Shown: piece after piece, positions 1 through 13,207 of the stretch | How positions within the stretch are numbered: the first letter of the stretch is position 1 | Layout of the letters: each line of letters opens with the position of its first letter | NCBI GenBank assembly: GCA_026874595.1 | Contig: CM049316.1 | Span: 54,445,676 to 54,509,675 of the forward strand | Direction of reading: 5' to 3' | From: Sipunculus nudus | Lineage: Eukaryota > Annelida > Sipuncula > Golfingiida > Sipunculidae | Length of the DNA stretch: 64,000 nucleotides | Notes under the pieces: model-generated | Database searches by the model: none | Told to the model about the DNA's origin: nothing | What the model saw: the letters and a program-made list of their open reading frames with translations, nothing else | Made by a program: the position numbers and the translations under genes

Positions 1-247
1 TTTAGTTCAAAGAAAACCATTTACTGTCACTATAATTTCCCACTTCAGCTTTTAAAATAGCACACTAATTAACTTGGTTAATTGGATAAGTGAAAGTGCT
101 GTTCTTCATGTAAGGTAACGCTCTCCAAAGATTCCTCATTCCTCCTGGGAAGAAATCTGTTTTCCCATCATTATTAACCATTTTAAATAATTATAGAACT
201 ATCTATGGAGAGGAAAGACATTTGAAATAATACCCTATGTGATGTGT

Positions 248-402
248 AGATGGCAGCACTGAGCACTTAGGGCTTGCACAGAAGAAGATTGCTTCAGTTT
301 AGTTCTTGTATCAGGCACAGATGGCAGCACTGAGTCCGGGATTGCACAGAAGAAGATTGCTTCAGTTTAGTTCTTGTATCAGGCACAGATGGCAGCACTG
401 AG
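248..402 (+). repeat. Tandem repeat, ~70-bp unit, 2.2 copies
   Basis: Units start at 248, 319 and 387, each opening with agatggcagcactgag; the first two continue through a shared block ending in cttgtatcaggcac. The third copy is cut short after about 16 bases. No coding content. Confidence 0.85.
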
Positions 403-1138
403 CTAGGCAAACTTTTCTTGTTGGTTGGCAATGGTCTTACACTGAGATGAGATCTTTTTACTGAAACAAAAACTCTCTGCCAGAATCATGACTAAACAGG
501 GCCATTCAGTCACCTTGTGTTTTTTTCCAAATGAAATTTAAAAATGCATTATAAATTTAATGCCTAATTACAGTTGCTATTGCACTTACATTTTATAAAC
601 AGTGATATAGAAAAATATCAAACCATTGCCTCTTTTCCATATGCTAGGTCTTGTGAGCCAAGCAATCATTATATTCATTATATAGGTGGATATAATTTTG
701 TATACTTAAAAATGAAGAGCAGTATGTTATCTACAGACCTTGTTTAAAGATTTATAAGAACATGATAAGTCTCATGAGGCTGAACTGAGGAGACCATAGT
801 AATTATACCCCAGCACAAACATGCACACTCTGTACAATGAAACTTGTTAATACATTATGGGAATTTTATTTTTAGCTGTGATCAAAGTCAGATCTGACTT
901 TGTCCTAGTAGGATCAATGATTCCACTGGAAAGGAGTTTGTCCTGTGTATATCTGATATTTTCTCTATAACATATGGAAGTAATTATATGTTTAAACACA
1001 CTTGCATCATAATAATTATAGAGAAAAGTCCAGGATTTAATAAAAAGAATAATTATTAGTAAACAAAATACACTCATTTTCATTTTTTCTTCTGATATAA
1101 TTAAATTAATTCAGGCCACTATTTTTATTAAATACACA

Positions 1139-1440
1139 GTTGGGGGTGGTGTAATGGTTAAGGTACAGGGCTCATGATTGAGAGGTTGTGAGTTTGAATC
1201 CCAGTCTGACCCCCGCAGTGCAAAGACACTTTGGCAAGGTCCCAACCGCAAGTGTGCCACTGCCCAGCAGTAGAAATGGGTACCAGTAAATATACTGGGA
1301 AGGTAACCTGCGATGGACTAGCGTCCCAATCGAGAGATGTTTAACTCCTAAGTCGCTTCAGACTATGGAAAACAGGATAAGCTCTGGCCTGATTGACAAG
1401 TAGGCTCGGGTGTAGAATCCAAACAGAGTGCAGTGTACAC
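1139..1440 (+). mobile_element. tRNA-derived SINE
   Basis: The head (1142-1216) looks like a tRNA: an A-box-like tggtgtaatggttaagg, a B-box-like gagtttgaatccc and an acceptor-like stem gggggt/accccc. It is followed by a body with cctgcgatggactagcgtcc and ataagctctggcctgat, which resembles the conserved body of molluscan SINEs. An active tRNA gene is unlikely because of the attached body and imperfect cloverleaf. Family name not assigned. Confidence 0.75.
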
Positions 1441-1804
1441 TGGTATCTGATTGGCTTGTTTTTAACATTCTTATCAAATATAGTTTATTCTAATTGAACA
1501 TGGTACATTTAATTGTTTTGAACACCCTGTTATATCAGTTAATAAATTAAATGTCTATTATTAAACTTTGATCAACTTCTCTCCCCTTTCTACTTTATTT
1601 TATAATTTTCATACTTAAGCAGTGTTTTTTTTTACATGCATATTAGAGGCACTTAGTTGAGGTACTGGTACTTAACTGTTGTCTCATTTTGGACATTTCC
1701 ATATGGTTTGATTTTATACAAATGTTCTCATAATCAATTTCAGCTAAACGCCATGACCTACACATCTCTTTTTATTAATGCTGGCTTAACATAACTATTT
1801 TCAA

Positions 1805-2110
1805 ACATGATCTGCAGCATTCCATTACAATTTAGGACTGCAGGGCAGTAGCACACAATTCTTCTCATTTATATCCTAGTGTTAACCAGACCAAGAAGCT
1901 ACAGCACCTATAAGTCCTTGGTGTGTAATTAATCATCCCTAGTGTGGGAGGAACCACCCCAAAGACACATTCATTTGTGAGTGATACACAGCCATTTGCA
2001 CAGCCTTCCCATTTTGTCTGCAGAGGGTTTGCCCTGGGTGGGTTCTGACTGTGAAAATCTTGCCATTCCTCAGCTTAATTTTGAACTTGAAATCTACCTG
2101 TCCTGTGCTC
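1805..2110 (-). mobile_element. SINE copy, degraded, related to the one at 54445-54775
   Basis: Shares blocks in the same order with 54445-54775: gcagtagcacac, tcctagtgttaaccag, ttggtgtgtaatta, cattcatttgtga and tctgcagag. The tRNA-like head, better preserved at 54.7 kb, would be at the right end, so the element lies on the - strand. Open frames across here on both strands have no coding support. Confidence 0.6.
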
Positions 2111-2775
2111 TGTCTACCCTTAGGCCAGGAAAACTGGTTCATTGTAAAAAAACTTCTTGTGTGAATGGCACATGTCAGTCAGTTTAAATGTGAGATTAAG
2201 GTTGATTACTTTCTGTGTGTAGACTTTGTGTAAAGTAAAAAGACAGAAAGACTCGGCTGATTTAGGGTGTAATTGTTTAAAAAAACATGCTTCAGTGAAA
2301 AAGAAAAGACAGTATGTTGGTAGTTGGAGCTGTTATATTATGACAGGTGTGTAGCATTAGGCAAATAGTTTCAGCCATTAAAAGGACAGCCAAGCAGCAT
2401 ACATGTATATCTGGTCTTTTTTCTAACTTAGGAGGTCTGCTACTGACTGTGAAACACAGCATCACTAGTCAAGTCTGGATATACATTAAGTAGAAAGACA
2501 TTATGTGTTAGGTCTTAGCAATATAAAATTCCATGATTGCTGCCAGACCTCCAAGCTGAGTGCTGCCATGATGAATTCTGTTTCCACAAAGCTGCAGTGA
2601 TGTCGGTGTCCAGTACAAGTCCCTCAGCCAGGCTGCTGGTGGGTCATTTTATCATTGGTCAATTTAGGACCATTGTGTATATGGTAGTTTTTGTTTTACC
2701 AAAAGAAGGACCTGATTACTAAACTATTAATTATTTTGCATTATTATTAAGCTGATTAACCCATATTAATATATA

Positions 2776-3162
2776 TACTGTGGTTGGCTTTATATTTGCA
2801 AGGCTGAAATTTCATGATTTCTTCATTTTGAAAGTTTTGCTAGAGTTTATTTTTCACGATCGCACCAGAACCTGTAAAATCAAGTATGGCAGGATCTGTA
2901 TTGGTTTAAAGTTAAGAAAAAGATCCTGCAATAACTAACTAATTTCTGGTTCAGTCATTAAATCAGGACTTGTTATCACAGTCGATATATATGTACCAGA
3001 GTCTGTGTGTACGGCTCTTTACAGGCACAAATTAGGTTGCGGATGAGGTAGTTGTCAGAGGTCATCATAGTCAATGGGCATCTTAGTCCTGAGGGTTTAA
3101 TATTTCACATTTGCGAATATCGCGAAATTAGAACCATTGTGAATAAAAAGGCAACCACAGTA
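2776..3162. mobile_element. MITE-like element, family M1 copy 1
   Basis: Starts tactgtggttggctttatat and ends aaaaaggcaaccacagta. The ends are inverted (tactgtggttg against caaccacagta). Length 387 bp, no coding capacity. Two more copies are at 5586-6026 and 7327-7753. Flanks are TA-rich, so a TA target duplication is possible but not provable. Confidence 0.75.
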
Positions 3163-4341
3163 TATATATATATATATACATATAATATCACAGGGTAAGA
3201 ATTAGGCTAAAAAATTTACCTGCTCCAGGTGCACCCTTGAAACAAAACCTCCATGCACCTGAAGATTTCAACATGCACCTTGTAATACTAGAGAGAAAAT
3301 TTGCTTGACAAGGAGTTTCTGTTGCTCAAAGATTTGAAATTCTAATTCATGATTGTAATGTTTATGAATGGTAAAAAAATAAGGATATTGCACCAACAAT
3401 TTTTAATGGTTTATATTACGTGTATAAATTGAACCCTTGGTACGATATCCACCTGCAAAAAGAAAATGTACATGCAGAAGTGCATATGTGCATGCACAGT
3501 TTTCACAACCTGATGTCATATTTGTAGGTATATGATTCTTTTTAAAATTTCAGCTTTTTTTCATGTTATTAAAAAAAATATTACCCTTGAATATTTCAGT
3601 TGATATTGTATAATCTTAACACAGTTATGTGGCTCACAGCATTGATTAATTTTCATTTAACTTTCATTTGTCTAACCTTAATTCTGCCAGACAGGCTCTG
3701 TCCAGTTTCCATTGTCAACTGCCAGCATTTTCAGCCTGGCATGATCAGACCTAACCGACCATTCATATCTACACAGCAGCCACCATCAGTAAAACATTAC
3801 CTCATGAATACTGTTAAACCATTCTTATTCATCTCTCGGCTTTGATCTGCTGCACCATTCAGTCAGTTGCTGCCTCTATTGAGCCAGTGTTTTTTTTGTG
3901 CACAGCATAAACCATCTTGATACGGTTAAAATAAATTGATCAGTGTGTCTGCAAGGTTTGCGATAATGGATGTGTTGCAGCGGAGTGCTGTTACTAGGAA
4001 ACTAACACAGATCAATCTAAGCTTCGATAAAACAAGTGTCTTTGTCACACAAGAGCTGCGTATATTATTTGTTTTCTATCAGTGACAAGCTGCAAGTCGA
4101 CAAGGAAACCACATACAGCAAACAAACCTGTGCATAACTTATTCAAATAAATCACCATCTTGTTCAATATATACCAGCATCTTTGAGGTTAGGTGGACTC
4201 CTGTCAGCCCTGTTTATAGCACCTTGCGGTATTCCACCACATGTGGTGCTTGGACCTTTTATTACATATACAATATACCTGCTATGTTTGGATATTTAAC
4301 GATTCTCTCTGTGAACATGAGGACCATTTAGGATTTCTGCA

Positions 4342-4362
4342 ATGGCCAGCCTGCTACAAAAG
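4342..4362 (+). CDS. DNAH5: Candidate alternative first coding exon 1a
   Basis: ATG with G at -3 and G at +4, then seven codons (MASLLQK) ending AAG before a gtaggg donor, in phase 0. Joined to exon 2 it reads [17 protein letters not shown] without a stop. Seven codons is too short to judge coding potential, and a chance match is quite possible. The intron to the next candidate exon (4363-8715) holds two M1 MITEs, an (AAT)n run near 4882-4902, and otherwise AT-rich sequence. Confidence 0.3.
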
Positions 4363-5585
4363 GTAGGGGAATATTATTTTGGTTAATGATTTATTTTAGA
4401 GAATTTCTGTGGTACAATTATTTATTATTATCCAGAATTCTTTACAGAAGATGACTATTCTTTAATGGTCATTATGGTAAATGGTATAATTGGAAACTCA
4501 TCATTTTAAATTTCTTAAATCGCCTGTGGAGACCCTGTCAGTCTATGATTAGAGAAATATGTTTTATTTTATGGTCCTTGCAGTAATGCATGAAAAAGAT
4601 CAGGTATGCTTGGAGCATGTAACTTAAAACTGTTTGGTAAGCAAATATTGTTTAAAGCTGTGTATTGCAATTTTAAGGGTGCCATATTGTAATTTAGGGA
4701 AAATATTGTCATTAAGTATTATATAATTATCATGGTGGGAATATTAAACTAACAATATTGCAGTGGGAGAAATTCATTGTCCAAGGATCCATCATTGAAT
4801 GAAAATATAATATAACACTTTAAGGTCTAGTTATATATTATGACAGGATAATAATTTTTGAAAGATCAGTTCAGTATTGCTAATAATAATAATAATAATT
4901 ATTACCTAATAAAACAACAGTAGTATTTATAATAATTTATTTCAGTGTATTGACCATAAATGATGCCCACATATATAAATGTGTATATTTTACAAAACAT
5001 ATTTATTTAATAAATGTGTTTTGTAATACATGCAAATTTATATTGTTTATAAAATTTGTAAGTATACCTGGTTTAGATAAGAGATATTTGCCTTCATAGT
5101 GCACAGACCCTAATGAGCCAAATAATTAATGTAATGGAATAGTGTTTAAAAGTGGACTTTGAACAAGTGAATACCTTAAATGGCATTACTGAAAGGGGTT
5201 ATTGTGCAGTGAATCAATTTAATTATTAGGATGTATTATTAATATTCCTTGAGGCTTAACAATATTATAGAAAGATTCAGCATCAATCTGTCGCACAGCT
5301 GTCATTCACAAAGCCGAGTATATCATGGTCATAAATATTAAATAAAGAGAAGTTTTCCCCATCTGGAGACTATACATGTTTTCATTCACACATTTGAATG
5401 CTATTAAGGACAAATTTTCAAGTCCATTGGTATATCTCAACAGATCTGCTATTACTTACACATAGGTTAATCCAGCTCCTCATATGAATACATATATAAA
5501 TCTTTCTTGTGCACAATTCACCTGCAAATTTGTAAGGTTGCCAAAAATAGCACCAGAACTTATAGAGGCTCTTGAAATCATATTA

Positions 5586-6026
5586 TACTGTGGTTGGCAT
5601 CAGATTTGCAAGGTTAAATTTCACAATTTTCAATTTTCATTGTTTCATAAGGGTACAATTTTCATTATATCATCATATTATAATTTACACAGAGTATGTC
5701 CATTCTTTTATGAATTAATTATGTCGATTAATATGTGTGAAAAATTGTAAAAAACATTGGATAGGGATCAAAGTGAACATCTAACAGGTAGATATTTTTT
5801 TATCATCATTTGAAGGTAATTTAAACATTATGATATCACTTCAAGTAGATATCTTTGATTTATGGGTAACATACAGAATTAAAGTTATTTAATATATCAG
5901 TTTTTTCCCTTTTGGCATGCCTTTGACAATACAACCTCTTATTCACAAAGTTTTTTTTTTGCGATAAATTCCTCTTTGCAAATATCACAAATGTGAAACC
6001 CTTGCGAACAAAAAAGGCAACCACCA
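5586..6026. mobile_element. MITE-like element, family M1 copy 2
   Basis: Left end tactgtggttggcatcagat and right end aaaaaaggcaaccacca match copy 1. It shares the internal atgggtaacat block with copy 3. About 441 bp, non-coding. Confidence 0.7.
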
Positions 6027-7326
6027 TATTTCCAGATGTATTTGTAAACATTTAGTAAGTAGGACCAATATCCTGTGATCTCTGTGCTTATGTAGGATTC
6101 TTCAATTCCTGGTCTTAAACTTAACAAATGCTCAGGTCTTAATTTAATGAAACCAGAAGCACCAACAGTATACTACCACACTTTTATCACTACATAAATT
6201 TTCTGATGTTACAATGCAAGAGCTTAAGACATTTTTTATATGAAAGTTTTTTTTAATTAATAATTTATATATATGTTTTACTGTTATTTACTATATTTTA
6301 CTGTAATGCATTAATTATGAAATCAAATGTTTTTAACATTATTTATTCTGAATATTTTACCAAGTGGCCACCACTGGGTAATAGGGAAATATTACAGGTT
6401 GTCTTAAAAGGATATATAAAGTATGTCATGCATGCTATTTTAAGATAGAAACAAGAAACTAGACTTTTGCACATGCCGTACACAACTGATCATGAGCCCT
6501 AACTACATCAGTGTCTGTGGAACTTAGTCAGGGTGGTGATTGACAGTGCCGCCATGGCAACCAGGTAAACAAATACAGTAACTGTACAGTGTACCAGAGC
6601 ACCACATACATTGTTCCGTGACCTCCTCTCTGGTGTTAAACAATCAAAAGGGCGAGGCCTGCCTGACAGGAGTGTAATCTTTTATGCACACTTGAGCAGC
6701 CATGTTTAATATGTTTGAATATACAGCCTGTTTACCCTGTCCTGAATGAAATAGCATTTATGAAGTGATTATTATTCCATTGAGCATCATAGTTCTATTT
6801 ATAGGCATGACTTGTGAGATGGTAGATCTGATTAATAGATCATAGACTAATAATAATCTCATTTTTAAGTTTCAATAAAAAAGAACATATAAAATTAAAG
6901 AAACGGGGATGGTTTATTGATAGAAAGTCTTGGTCATTAATTTCTTAATTTGTGTAATGTTTATGGTCTAATAGAGGCTATGGTTAAGTCCTTGGCATAT
7001 TGTTTTTGCAGTTTCCTAATTGGTGAAGGGTTTTCACTTTAAAAATGTTGAGATTTGTTCAAGCATTAGAATTAATTTTAAAATTGAAAGAATGCAGAAA
7101 ATGAAGGTAGTTAAAGGAGGTATTGCTTATAAAATTGTAGGTTACAATGACATTGATGGTTTACAATGGTGTCAGTCGTATAAGTTTGTTGTTATACCTC
7201 AGTTGATTACCAGCACCATCTGTGCAAATACAGGAAACTATCCATTGGTATCTAAAAAGAAGGAGGGAGATAAATCATGGACTATGATACTACTGCCAAA
7301 CACAGTCATAAAGAATTTGGCAGTAT

Positions 7327-7753
7327 GTAGTAGTTGGTTTTATATTTGCAAGGGTGATATTTTGCCAGCTTGTCTTTTAAGTACTTGTGATGGTTCCATA
7401 TTTGTGATGTCAACATATCCATTAATATATGAATTGATTTGATTGAATAATACGTGCAGAATCTTAGTAATTGGACAGGGACCCAATGAGACATTGAACC
7501 ACTAATGACTGGTAATCATTGTTCAGTATTGGCAGATACTTTACAAGGTTTGATATCCTTTATTCTAGCAACTTTTCATTAATGGGTAACATAAAAGTTC
7601 ATGATGTTTTACTATTGATAATACCAATCATTTGTTTTTTTGGACAATAGGGCATCTTATATATCATGAAAATTTATTTTCATAACAATATCCCTTTCAT
7701 GAAAATATTATTACAAAATTGAAACCCTCGTACACAAAAAGGCAACCACAGTA
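7327..7753. mobile_element. MITE-like element, family M1 copy 3
   Basis: Left end tagtagttggttttatattt is slightly diverged; the right end cacaaaaaggcaaccacagta is well kept. Internal atgggtaacat is shared with copy 2. The open frame at about 7020-7442 runs into this element and is not considered a gene. Confidence 0.7.
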
Positions 7754-8715
7754 CTGATATTGTTGTTATATCATGCACTAGTGATTGCACTGAGCTACCT
7801 TTGCACATAGTATGCTGCAAGTTTACTGATACTAGTGCAAAAGCAAATATTCTTCAGGAGCCAGTATTTCATTGTACATTTTACCTCAACAAAATGCTTT
7901 TACTAAAGATATATTGATGATACAATTGTAGCATAGTAACTGATAAACTTTTTATAAATTAATGTGAGTTTTATCATCCCTTCACAGTTAAATGTTCCCT
8001 AAATAATGCATTTCAAGCCATATTGATGCTTAAATACTACAGGCTAACAATAACTTTAAACAATAATGATTTATTCAGTACACTCAGGAAAGGTACCAGA
8101 GGTAACAGGTTAAGAAGGAGAGAACCTAGCATTTTGGTATGACTAACATACTCAGATCCACATCATTTATTCATTATACAAGGTAAAGTACACTGAAACA
8201 TTTACAGTCTGAAAGTCTGTTAATCCTCGATTCCTTGAAAGTGGACACCATAAGAGCTCTGTATATATAATCTACATGTCTCGTGCTCTGTTAAACATAC
8301 ACACAAGTGAAACGCCGGTCTCATCACTCGGGGAAACTTGGGAGTTTGTTTAAAATTTCAAGTTAGTTTGGTTTGAAAAGGATCTTGGCAACGTTGAATT
8401 GTGTATGCTCTTGACGTTTCTAGTGTAACTGGAGTGCTGTTGTTCACTTCGTTATGAACAGGGTACAAGAGAGCAGTTTGAGCATTGTAATTTTTAAGGA
8501 TATGCTCAGAGAATCATAACACATAAAGTGATGAGTGGCCAAATGTAGGTCAGACCCAGCTAGAAGCATCTTTTGAACTTTTGAGGAAGTGGCATGATAT
8601 CTGACAAACACTGAATTATCACAGATATCATCTGCTGATACTGCCCATGGATTAACAGGGGTACATATTTCATGTTTTCATCTTGAACAGAAGTGTCATT
8701 ACACAAACCATAAAG

Positions 8716-8787
8716 ATGAACACAATCAAATCATTTGTCAAGTGGAGGGCTTTAGCGCTCAGCAAGGACACCATAGAGACAAAGCAG
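8716..8787 (+). CDS. DNAH5: Candidate alternative first coding exon 1b
   Basis: ATG with A at -3, 24 open codons ending in AAG CAG before a gtaggt donor, phase 0. It begins MNTIKSFVKWRALAL and ends TIETKQ, which would join [10 protein letters not shown] of exon 2. A short basic or hydrophobic leader of similar length precedes the same junction in vertebrate DNAH5 as I remember it, so this is one of the more plausible candidates. There is no transcript evidence in the sequence itself. 8788-9991 holds nothing recognisable. Confidence 0.42.
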
Positions 8788-9991
8788 GTAGGTTGAACTG
8801 ATTCCTTTTGTGTTGCTTGTAAGCTGATAGTATTTTCAGAAAGTGTAGAACTTTACATCATTGAGATAGCTCAAAGGTAGGGGCAGCATAGCTTATAATG
8901 ATGTATAGTTCTTTTATTTAATTACTTTCAGACAGTGCCATCAAAAGGCAATGGGCCATGTATTAAAAAAATTCCAAATGTGTTTAAAACATGTGGCCTT
9001 ACTTTGCACTTCATCACTATTTGTATCAATAAGATGCAACTTCCCAAGTTACTGCTAAATTGGAAAAAAAATATCCATTGAGAAATTAACATAGTTATTG
9101 AAACATAATTTAGACTTCTTGTCATACAAGTATCAGCATTTAATGGAATATTATTAGCCAACCGTGGCAGATAAGCAGATAAATTCTTGCAAGTGGCATC
9201 CCTTAGTAATAAATGGTATAAACTGTTCCTGCAAGTGACACATGGTTCTCAATGTGAACACTAATATTCTACCTCACATGAGCAGAGCTTATAGTCAGTA
9301 CTTTATAAGATAAATATGTATAATAGATATTTATGTGAGATCTAACACCTTTCCTGTGTTTTTCCAGAGATAGGTTTTCATTCAGCATCCTGCAGCTAAA
9401 CTTTCATTCAGAAAGAAAAATATTCAGGAATCATAAAATTTATTAAAACGTCTGAGTAAATCTCTTCCTGTATAATATCTCTCTTTGACGACCGCTTCTC
9501 GGGTTTGAACAGTTTGCCTTGAATACCTTACCTACTGTACCAGCTTATGGTATGCCAGTGCTGGCTAGCTCCAGGCAGACACAAACTGGATGTTCATTTA
9601 TGTAATGTTCCATGCACAACATTATACACCTGTCAGGTGTGTCAGTACCTGGCGTACTGATCACTGATGGAGTGGTCCACCAGTATTGTTCTCAAAGTCA
9701 GGCAGTTGCGTGCTGATTATTCAACATCATTACAGTTTGCCACCACCTGTATGGGGTTATATCCTTAGCAACCAGAATATTTCGTATCCAGAGGTAGCAA
9801 AAACATTTATTGCTCTCCGGGAAATCAGTGATTGGACTCCTACAAGACATCCTTCACATAGTTCCATGTTACAACCTGTAGTGTTTCTATGATCATTTTA
9901 CCACCAACAGCATATAATTGGATATACTTTATATCAGAGTACTGGTATATACTGTATACAGTGGTTTGTAACTTAAACATAGAGATTCATA

Positions 9992-10192
9992 ATGAATCAA
10001 GAAGCCCGTGCTAACACGTCTGGATGTAAAGCTGATACAGCTAGTGGTAGTCACAGAATGGGGAGTGGTGACTCTGGACATGAGGATTTATTTACTCGGT
10101 ATATCAGAAAATGTTTGCCGAAATATGAGTCTAATCCTGACATGTTACTGGACAAACAGGACTCCCAACAGAAGCTCCTAACTCCAGCTGAA
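9992..10192 (+). CDS. DNAH5: Candidate alternative first coding exon 1c (67 codons)
   Basis: ATG with A at -3, then 67 open codons ending GCT GAA before a strong gtaagt donor in phase 0. The peptide is rich in Ser, Gly, Asp and Lys, starts MNQEARANTSGCKAD and ends QQKLLTPAE. It would add a polar, probably disordered extension to the dynein N-terminus. The length and strong donor make this the best supported of the longer candidates. It could instead belong to an unrelated short gene. Downstream to 13207 lie a Helitron-like element, a short tandem repeat at 12152-12263 and otherwise nothing recognisable. Confidence 0.45.
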
Positions 10193-10579
10193 GTAAGTCA
10201 CGTTACATCAACCACTGTGGTTTGATTGGTCTTCCACAAAGGTGAAATATAATGTGTTATATGATAAAGATGTCTAGAAATTTTACAAGATATATATAGT
10301 GTGTGTGTAACAAGAATAAATTCTTTGAGAAAACTGCCGATCAGAATTTAAAAGTATAAGTTTTATAAGGGTTTTTTATTTTTTTTGTTTGTTACAATCT
10401 TACAAATACTTTTAGTTCCCCTCCATCAGAGGAGACCTGCTTTGTTTCAGTGGTGTGCAAATTTTTGGTAATCTTGATACTGAAAAATTACCTATGAAGT
10501 AACAGCTGAGCAGTTATATATTTACCAGTATACATTGGATCATTAAATTGGAAAAGCCTGGTACAGTAAAACAGATATT

Positions 10580-11143
10580 CCACAAAGTGGCCGGGGCATA
10601 TAGTTTTACTCATGTTCGTCCTTCCGAAATCAAACAGTTGTACAGATTGAGATCGCGTTTCATACCTGTTGACCTTCTTTTGACCGTTTTACAGCTCCTG
10701 AACATAGAAAATTTCATGAAAAATATAAATTTTCATGACAAATACACATGTACAGATTTTTTTTCACAATGCTCACAGATATTGGCCTGATTTTTTGGTG
10801 TGTAGGCAGATAATGACCAGTTACAGATCGAGTTCATGTTTTGTCCCAGTTGACCTACTTTTGACCGTTTGACAGTGCCCTAACATAGAAAATTTTTATA
10901 AAAAGTATAAATTTTCATGACAAGTGCACATGTACGGATTTTTTTTGCAATGACTGCAGATACGGGCCTGATTTTTGGTGTGTGGGCAGATAATGACCAG
11001 TTACAGATCAAGTTTGCGTTTCATCCCCGTGCACCTACTTTTGACCATACGACACCTCCTGAACTTAAAATATTTTACAAAATTTAACAAATGTTTCTAA
11101 TTTGCCCCAGGCGGGGGCATTTGTGTCGTTCCGACACATCTAG
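10580..11143 (+). mobile_element. Helitron/pearl-like element with ~180-bp core repeats, family H1 copy 1
   Basis: Starts cacaaagtggccggggcata; then about 2.5 copies of a ~180-bp unit containing gaccagttacagatcgagtt and acctacttttgacc. The right end is gcgggggcat followed by a perfect 7-bp hairpin (tgtgtcg-ttc-cgacaca, 11122-11138) and then CTAG (11140-11143) before T. A hairpin just before CTAG is the classic 3' end of Helitrons. Same family at 50895-52110. Confidence 0.7.
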
Positions 11144-12151
11144 TTTTTCAATGTTTTAGCACAGTAATGTCAATCAAGTCATCATTAATATTGAAAGGAA
11201 AACTTCTTTTATATTGTCTTAAGGTCTCAGTTGATGTCAATAGTATTGTCACAAGTTGGGTTCTTCAGCTAAGCACCCTAACCTGTGGGTCACTTTTCCT
11301 TTATAAATTCCATTTGTTATTTGAAGATCCTTCTTAAAATATCTGTCTGCCTGTGTAACCTTCAAGGACACTCTTGTGGCAACAGAAAAATTAGCCAGGC
11401 AAATAACAGGTGGTCTGTGCTGTAGCTATATATTTAACTTTTCATTAAAGGTATATTTTTTATGACTAAAGTTTGTTCCTCTGTTTATCACCAAAATCAT
11501 TCATGAATTCATTAGAAATGCAGTTGTTGTCATTGAAGTTACTGAATGGATTTTTACCTTCTCAGGTGTGAATACTGTTGGTTATCACTGACTGTTACAC
11601 TTGATTTAAAAACATTTGCAGGATAACTTTTGAGGGAACAGATTAATACATGTACATCCGTCTTTTTCATGTTGAGCCACCTCAGTATTTACATTACCAG
11701 TACAGAGGTGCTGGTCTGGCTACATTGGAGGAATGTTCAACAATAATAAATATATGCAGCCACAGACAGGACTGTTGACACACCTGTATTTCTGATATTA
11801 ATCACTGCTGCTTCCACTGTAGGACAAGACATCAGTAATAGGAGACGTCTAGCTTTTGTATGAAAGACCAGTCTGGTTTATGCAGAGAGCGACTTTAACA
11901 TATTGCCTATTACTCTGGTTTTAGACAGGCACTGTACTGTAGGGAGGACAGTCTGTCTGCAGTGCATCAAAGCAAGGAGCAAAGGTCATATTTAAGTCAG
12001 CTTTTATTAAGTTTTATTTTATGATATCACAAACCAGGGACCTTGCTTGTATAGATATCTTACAGACTTGCCAAAAAAGTCCTGGAAATGCATGGATTTC
12101 CAAGTCTCCAGCACAGTAAATGGCATTGAATGATGATCCAGTGGCCAGATA

Positions 12152-12263
12152 TTCATTTCTACCAGGTGTTCATGCTGCAGGTGGCCAGGTGTACATTTCT
12201 ACCAGGTGTGTCAGTGCAACAGGTGTACATTTCAACCAGGTGTTTCAGTGCAGACACTGGGCT
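12152..12263 (+). repeat. Short tandem repeat, ~35-45-bp unit, 3 copies
   Basis: Three diverged copies of a unit built on gtgtacatttctaccaggtg, with cagtgca spacers. Non-coding. Confidence 0.6.
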
Positions 12264-13207
12264 GGTTGAATTTTCTGACAGGTGGATCTTCTTGACTTAA
12301 TAACAATTGGAACAATATGGTTGCAACATCTGTTGACATATCAGGCAGATTGGTGGAAGAACAAGTTTGAAAAAAGTCTTTTTTTTTTGGCAAGGGGACT
12401 GACTGTTTGGAACAGTTTGCTGTATGCATTTATCAGGAGTTTGGCTAAGCGGTGACACCCGATGTATTGGTTTGATGAGCTTTGCTTATTTTCCTTTCCC
12501 TGCCTCTGTATGGTAGTTCCTTGCCAAGAAATGTTCCCTAACCTCAGGTCACTGAAGTTTACACTCACAGATGGAAGATGCATGTCCATGTAAAATAAAA
12601 ACCTATTGATATAATTGTAAAATGAACAGCTGCATTCAGAAACTGGTAGATTCTTGAAGCAGAAATGTATGGCATCTTTACTGCCCTCTGGTGGCAGTAT
12701 GTGGCATCATATAGTGCAGATGATGAGTACCTGCGAGTGGCTACTTGAGATGACAATAGAGGGTAATGTAAGATGAAAGAGGACTCTCCCCCTGTCTCTG
12801 ATAGCTGTATGATAAGGTCACTAACCACTCAAGGCTAAATTTACCCACAAGGCCAATGTTCCAATCGGTCATTCACATTTCCACAGTGGATGTTATAATC
12901 ATATAATGTTGGACATATGAGGGAACACACAGTGTTGTTTTTCTCTGACTTGCACAGTAATGTAAAGTTGAATTCCAGATGGTAATATTTGTTGACAACC
13001 AAAAGTCATGGACTTTAATCATCCATCACATAGTGGACCAGTTTACTTTGTCTGAATGGAATGATCATGAACATATATCGTAGGGTTATGGGTAACGGAG
13101 GATGTCAGTTTTGTTATAGATATTTTGGTTTCTGTGGTAATGTAGTGCTATAGAATCAGGCCTTTCGATATGTATCCACAGCAACAGAGGTAGTACAGTA
13201 GATCACC

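Larger units (their letters stand above)
1..4341 (+). other. Upstream non-coding region
   Basis: No coding segment is supported here. It holds a ~70-bp tandem repeat (248-402), a tRNA-derived SINE (1139-1440), part of a second SINE in reverse orientation (about 1805-2110), a MITE (2776-3162) and AT-rich sequence. The stretch about 3930-4160 has more CpG than its surroundings and could belong to a promoter for candidate exon 1a; that is a guess. Confidence 0.5.

Noticed and set aside
1142-1216. Functional tRNA gene
   Set aside because: Imperfect cloverleaf and attached SINE body; better explained as a SINE head.
1981-2187. Overlapping open frames on both strands
   Set aside because: Inside a SINE copy; the related copy at 54.5 kb does not keep the frames.
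6548-6565. gccgccATGG, a perfect initiation context, followed by cag and gtaaac: a sixth first exon candidate
   Set aside because: ATG to donor is 11 bases (phase 2); joining exon 2 gives a stop after a few codons, so it cannot start this protein directly.
7020-7442. 140-codon open frame
   Set aside because: Its right part is MITE M1 copy 3, it has no ATG at its start, and composition is like the surrounding AT-rich DNA.
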